This document shows, in pieces, positions 6,544-8,263 of a DNA stretch of 8,263 bases. The stretch is from Thermoplasmata archaeon (lineage in GTDB: Archaea > Thermoplasmatota > Thermoplasmata > Lutacidiplasmatales > UBA184): positions 1-8,263 of the forward strand of contig JASHUV010000158.1 of NCBI GenBank assembly GCA_030039825.1, written 5' to 3'. The translations under genes were made by a program, and so were the position numbers. Position 1 is the first letter of the stretch. The number at the start of each line of letters is the position of its first letter. The notes under the pieces were generated by a model, which saw only the letters and a program-made list of their open reading frames with translations, was not told the DNA's origin and made no database searches.

Positions 6544-7556
6544 GGGCCCGTCCCCCCCGCCCGCTCCGCCCACGCGCCGGCGAAATACGTGACGAGGAGG
6601 TCGGCGCCGGCCCGCCGCAGGGCGACGAGCGTCTCCTCCACGGCCCTCGCCTCGTCGACCCAGCCGCGGGCGGCGGCGGCCCGGATGAGGGCATACTCCC
6701 CGCTCACGTGGTAGGCCGCGAGGGGCCGGTCGAGCTCGGCCCGCGCCGCCGCCAGCACGTCGAGGTAGGGGAGCGCCGGCTTGACCATCAGGATGTCCGC
6801 GCCCTCGCGGGCGTCGGCGCGCAGCTCCGCGAGCGCCTCGCGCCCGTTCCGCGGGTCCATCTGGTAGCCCCGTCGGTCCCCGAACGCCGGGGTCGAGCCG
6901 GCCACGTCGCGGAACGGCCCGTACAGGGAGGACGCGAACTTGGCGGCGTAGGCGAGGATGCCGGTGGAGGTCCGGCCGGCCCGGTCGAGCCCGGCCCGGA
7001 TCGCGGCCACCTGACGGTCCATCATGGCGCTCGGGGCGACGAGGTCGGCGCCCGCCTCGGCGTAGGCGACCGCCACCCCCGTGAGCCTCCGGAGCGTCGC
7101 CGCGCCATCGACACGCCCCCCGGTCATCACCCCGCAGTGGCCGTGGTCGGTGTACTCGCACAGGCAGACGTCGGCGGCGATGGCGAGCCCCGATCCCGCG
7201 TCGCGGAGGGCCCGGATCGCGCTCGGGACGGGACCCTTCGGGTCGGCGGCGGCGCTCCCGCTCCCGTCCTTGCGACGGGGCACCCCGAACAGGAGGATCC
7301 CCCGGAGGCCGAGGGACTGGAGGCGCGCCGCCTCCTCGACGGTGCCGTCGACGCCGCGCGCCCCGAGAGCCGGCAAACCGTCCGCGGCCGGCCGGTCACC
7401 GGCCGCCCGGACGAAGAGCGGCTGGACGAGGTGGTCGCGGATCGTGCCGGACTCGGCGACGAGCTCGCGGAGCGCGGGATGCGCCCGCAGCCGTTGGAAG
7501 GCACGTCCCCGGGGAGGCTCGCCCCCCGCCGGGCGCTCGGGCTCACGCGCCGGCAT
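6540..7556 (-). CDS. hemB: Porphobilinogen synthase / 5-aminolevulinate dehydratase (HemB)
   Basis: The product is 338 residues, a cytoplasmic TIM-barrel enzyme that joins two 5-aminolevulinates to porphobilinogen. The zinc-type active site is intact: Cys131, Cys133 and Cys141 in DVCLCEYTDHGHCG (129-142), equivalent to the three cysteines of E. coli HemB. Both Schiff-base lysines are present, Lys206 in AYAAKFASSLYGPFRD and Lys259 in ILMVKPALPYLD. YHVSGEY is at 282-288. The N-terminal arm begins properly near RLRAHPALRELV (22-33), so about 20 residues precede the usual beginning. No other start codon lies in that stretch, so the ATG at 7554-7556 is used. It overlaps hemD by 14 bases, with GGAG 10 bases upstream (complement of 7567-7570). 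A GTGA at 7543-7546 exists but its GTG is out of frame with hemB. Confidence 0.97.
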   Translation of the reverse strand: MPAREPERPAGGEPPRGRAFQRLRAHPALRELVAESGTIRDHLVQPLFVRAAGDRPAADGLPALGARGVDGTVEEAARLQSLGLRGILLFGVPRRKDGSGSAAADPKGPVPSAIRALRDAGSGLAIAADVCLCEYTDHGHCGVMTGGRVDGAATLRRLTGVAVAYAEAGADLVAPSAMMDRQVAAIRAGLDRAGRTSTGILAYAAKFASSLYGPFRDVAGSTPAFGDRRGYQMDPRNGREALAELRADAREGADILMVKPALPYLDVLAAARAELDRPLAAYHVSGEYALIRAAAARGWVDEARAVEETLVALRRAGADLLVTYFAGAWAERAGGTGP

Positions 7557-8263
7557 CGCCCAGCCGCTCCGCGACGAACCTCGTAAAGTCTGCTCCCGTG
7601 CTCCGCGGCGGGACCCGGACCCGCCGCGCGCCGTCCCGCCGCGCGGCCGTCGCCGTCCGGGGACCGAAGGCGAAGAGCTCGACGCGGCGGATCTCCCGCC
7701 CGTACGCCGTCCGGCCGAGCCCCCCCCGGACTCCCTCGAGGGCGGAGGGGCTCGCCACGACCCATGCCCGGGCCCCGGCCAAGGCCCGTCCGCGCGGCGG
7801 ACCCCGACGTCCTCGGAGGGTCGTTCGGTACGCCACCCGGTCGAGCACGCGGGCCCCGCGGGCCCTCAGGAGCCGGGCGATCTCCGCCCCGGCCCGGTCC
7901 GATCTCAGATAGATCACCCGCCGACCGGCGAGGGGGCCGAGGTGCGGCAGGAGGCCGCGCGCCCCGGCGCTCGGCCCCCGGGGGCGGCGCGCGCGCACCC
8001 CGATCCTCCTCAGGGCGGCCGCCGTGGCCGGCCCGACGGCGACCACGTCCCGTACCGCCCTGAGCGCCGGATGCCAGGAGGGGTTCTTGGGCCAGACGAG
8101 CTCGGCGACCGCCCGGCTCGTGACGAGCCAGATCGGCCCTCGACCCTCCCCCGTCGGGACGGAGGGAGGACGACCGAGACGGACGGGCCGGAGCACCGAC
8201 GACGGTGCGCGCACGACCCGGAACCCCCGGCGTCGCAGGCACGGCGCGACCTCGGGGAGGGTG
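7543..8263 (-). CDS. hemD: Uroporphyrinogen III synthase (HemD), N-terminus outside window
   Basis: The frame is open to the right edge, so 239 residues are visible and the start lies beyond base 8263. The GTG at 8214 is not the true start: the codons before it read LPEVAPCLRRRGFRVV, the normal first helix of the fold, in which the L..L...G..VV pattern precedes the first loop. HemD cyclises and inverts ring D of hydroxymethylbilane to give uroporphyrinogen III. The family is poorly conserved but the two-lobe pattern is recognisable: WLVTSRAVAEL, VAVGPATAAALRRIG, GRRVIYLRSDRAG, RVAYRTTLRG, WVVASPSALEGV and FAFGPRTATAARRDGA in order. A run of eight C at 7720-7727 falls inside the gene, but family similarity continues in frame on both sides. 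It is upstream of hemB and probably follows hemC or hemA outside the window. Confidence 0.9.
   Translation of the reverse strand, partial: TLPEVAPCLRRRGFRVVRAPSSVLRPVRLGRPPSVPTGEGRGPIWLVTSRAVAELVWPKNPSWHPALRAVRDVVAVGPATAAALRRIGVRARRPRGPSAGARGLLPHLGPLAGRRVIYLRSDRAGAEIARLLRARGARVLDRVAYRTTLRGRRGPPRGRALAGARAWVVASPSALEGVRGGLGRTAYGREIRRVELFAFGPRTATAARRDGARRVRVPPRSTGADFTRFVAERLGDAGA

Noticed and set aside
7543..7546. GTGA at the hemD stop as a fifth 4-base overlap
   Set aside because: The GTG at 7546 is out of frame with hemB; the in-frame start is the ATG at 7556.

Overview
This GC-rich window (roughly 70% G+C or more by eye, almost entirely coding) most likely comes from an archaeon, plausibly an aerobic, high-GC member of the Thermoplasmatota. 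The archaeal call rests on two things: a protein joining an AbrB-type N-terminus to PhoU repeats, an architecture typical of archaea, and a TATA element (CTATATAG) placed where an archaeal core promoter should be in the only AT-rich spot noticed. The phylum is an inference. No stretch longer than about 70 bases is left without a gene.

Left part, + strand (1-1374): the last 62 codons of a Fur/PerR-family metalloregulator, then, 27 bases later, a complete iron-containing alcohol dehydrogenase (group III) family protein. Both are unusual. The Fur fragment keeps its four structural zinc cysteines but has lost most of the visible regulatory metal ligands. The dehydrogenase-like protein has lost two of four catalytic metal ligands and altered the nucleotide-binding signature.

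Middle, - strand (1394-2440): an AbrB-PhoU regulator convergent with the dehydrogenase, with its own TATA promoter.

Right part, - strand (8263 down to 2509): a tightly packed heme operon read hemD-hemB-hemQ/chdC-hemL-hemE-hemH/cpfC. Every junction overlaps: 14 bases at hemD/hemB, then four 4-base GTGA or ATGA overlaps. HemL makes 5-aminolevulinate, HemB makes porphobilinogen, HemD makes uroporphyrinogen III, and HemE makes coproporphyrinogen III. HemH (soluble, cysteine-free, Bacillus CpfC-like) inserts iron and the HemQ/ChdC-family protein removes two propionate carboxyls to give heme b. This gene set points to the coproporphyrin-dependent route, not the siroheme (Ahb) route used by many archaea. 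The coproporphyrinogen oxidase (CgoX/HemY type) and the early HemA and HemC are not in the window. The operon continues past the right edge, because hemD is still open there, and its promoter lies outside.

The window is largely a recognisable metabolic cluster. I see no CRISPR array, RNA gene, insertion sequence or phage-like element, and no wholly unknown system. The points most worth following are the archaeal coproporphyrin-type operon and the two ligand-poor proteins at the left end.
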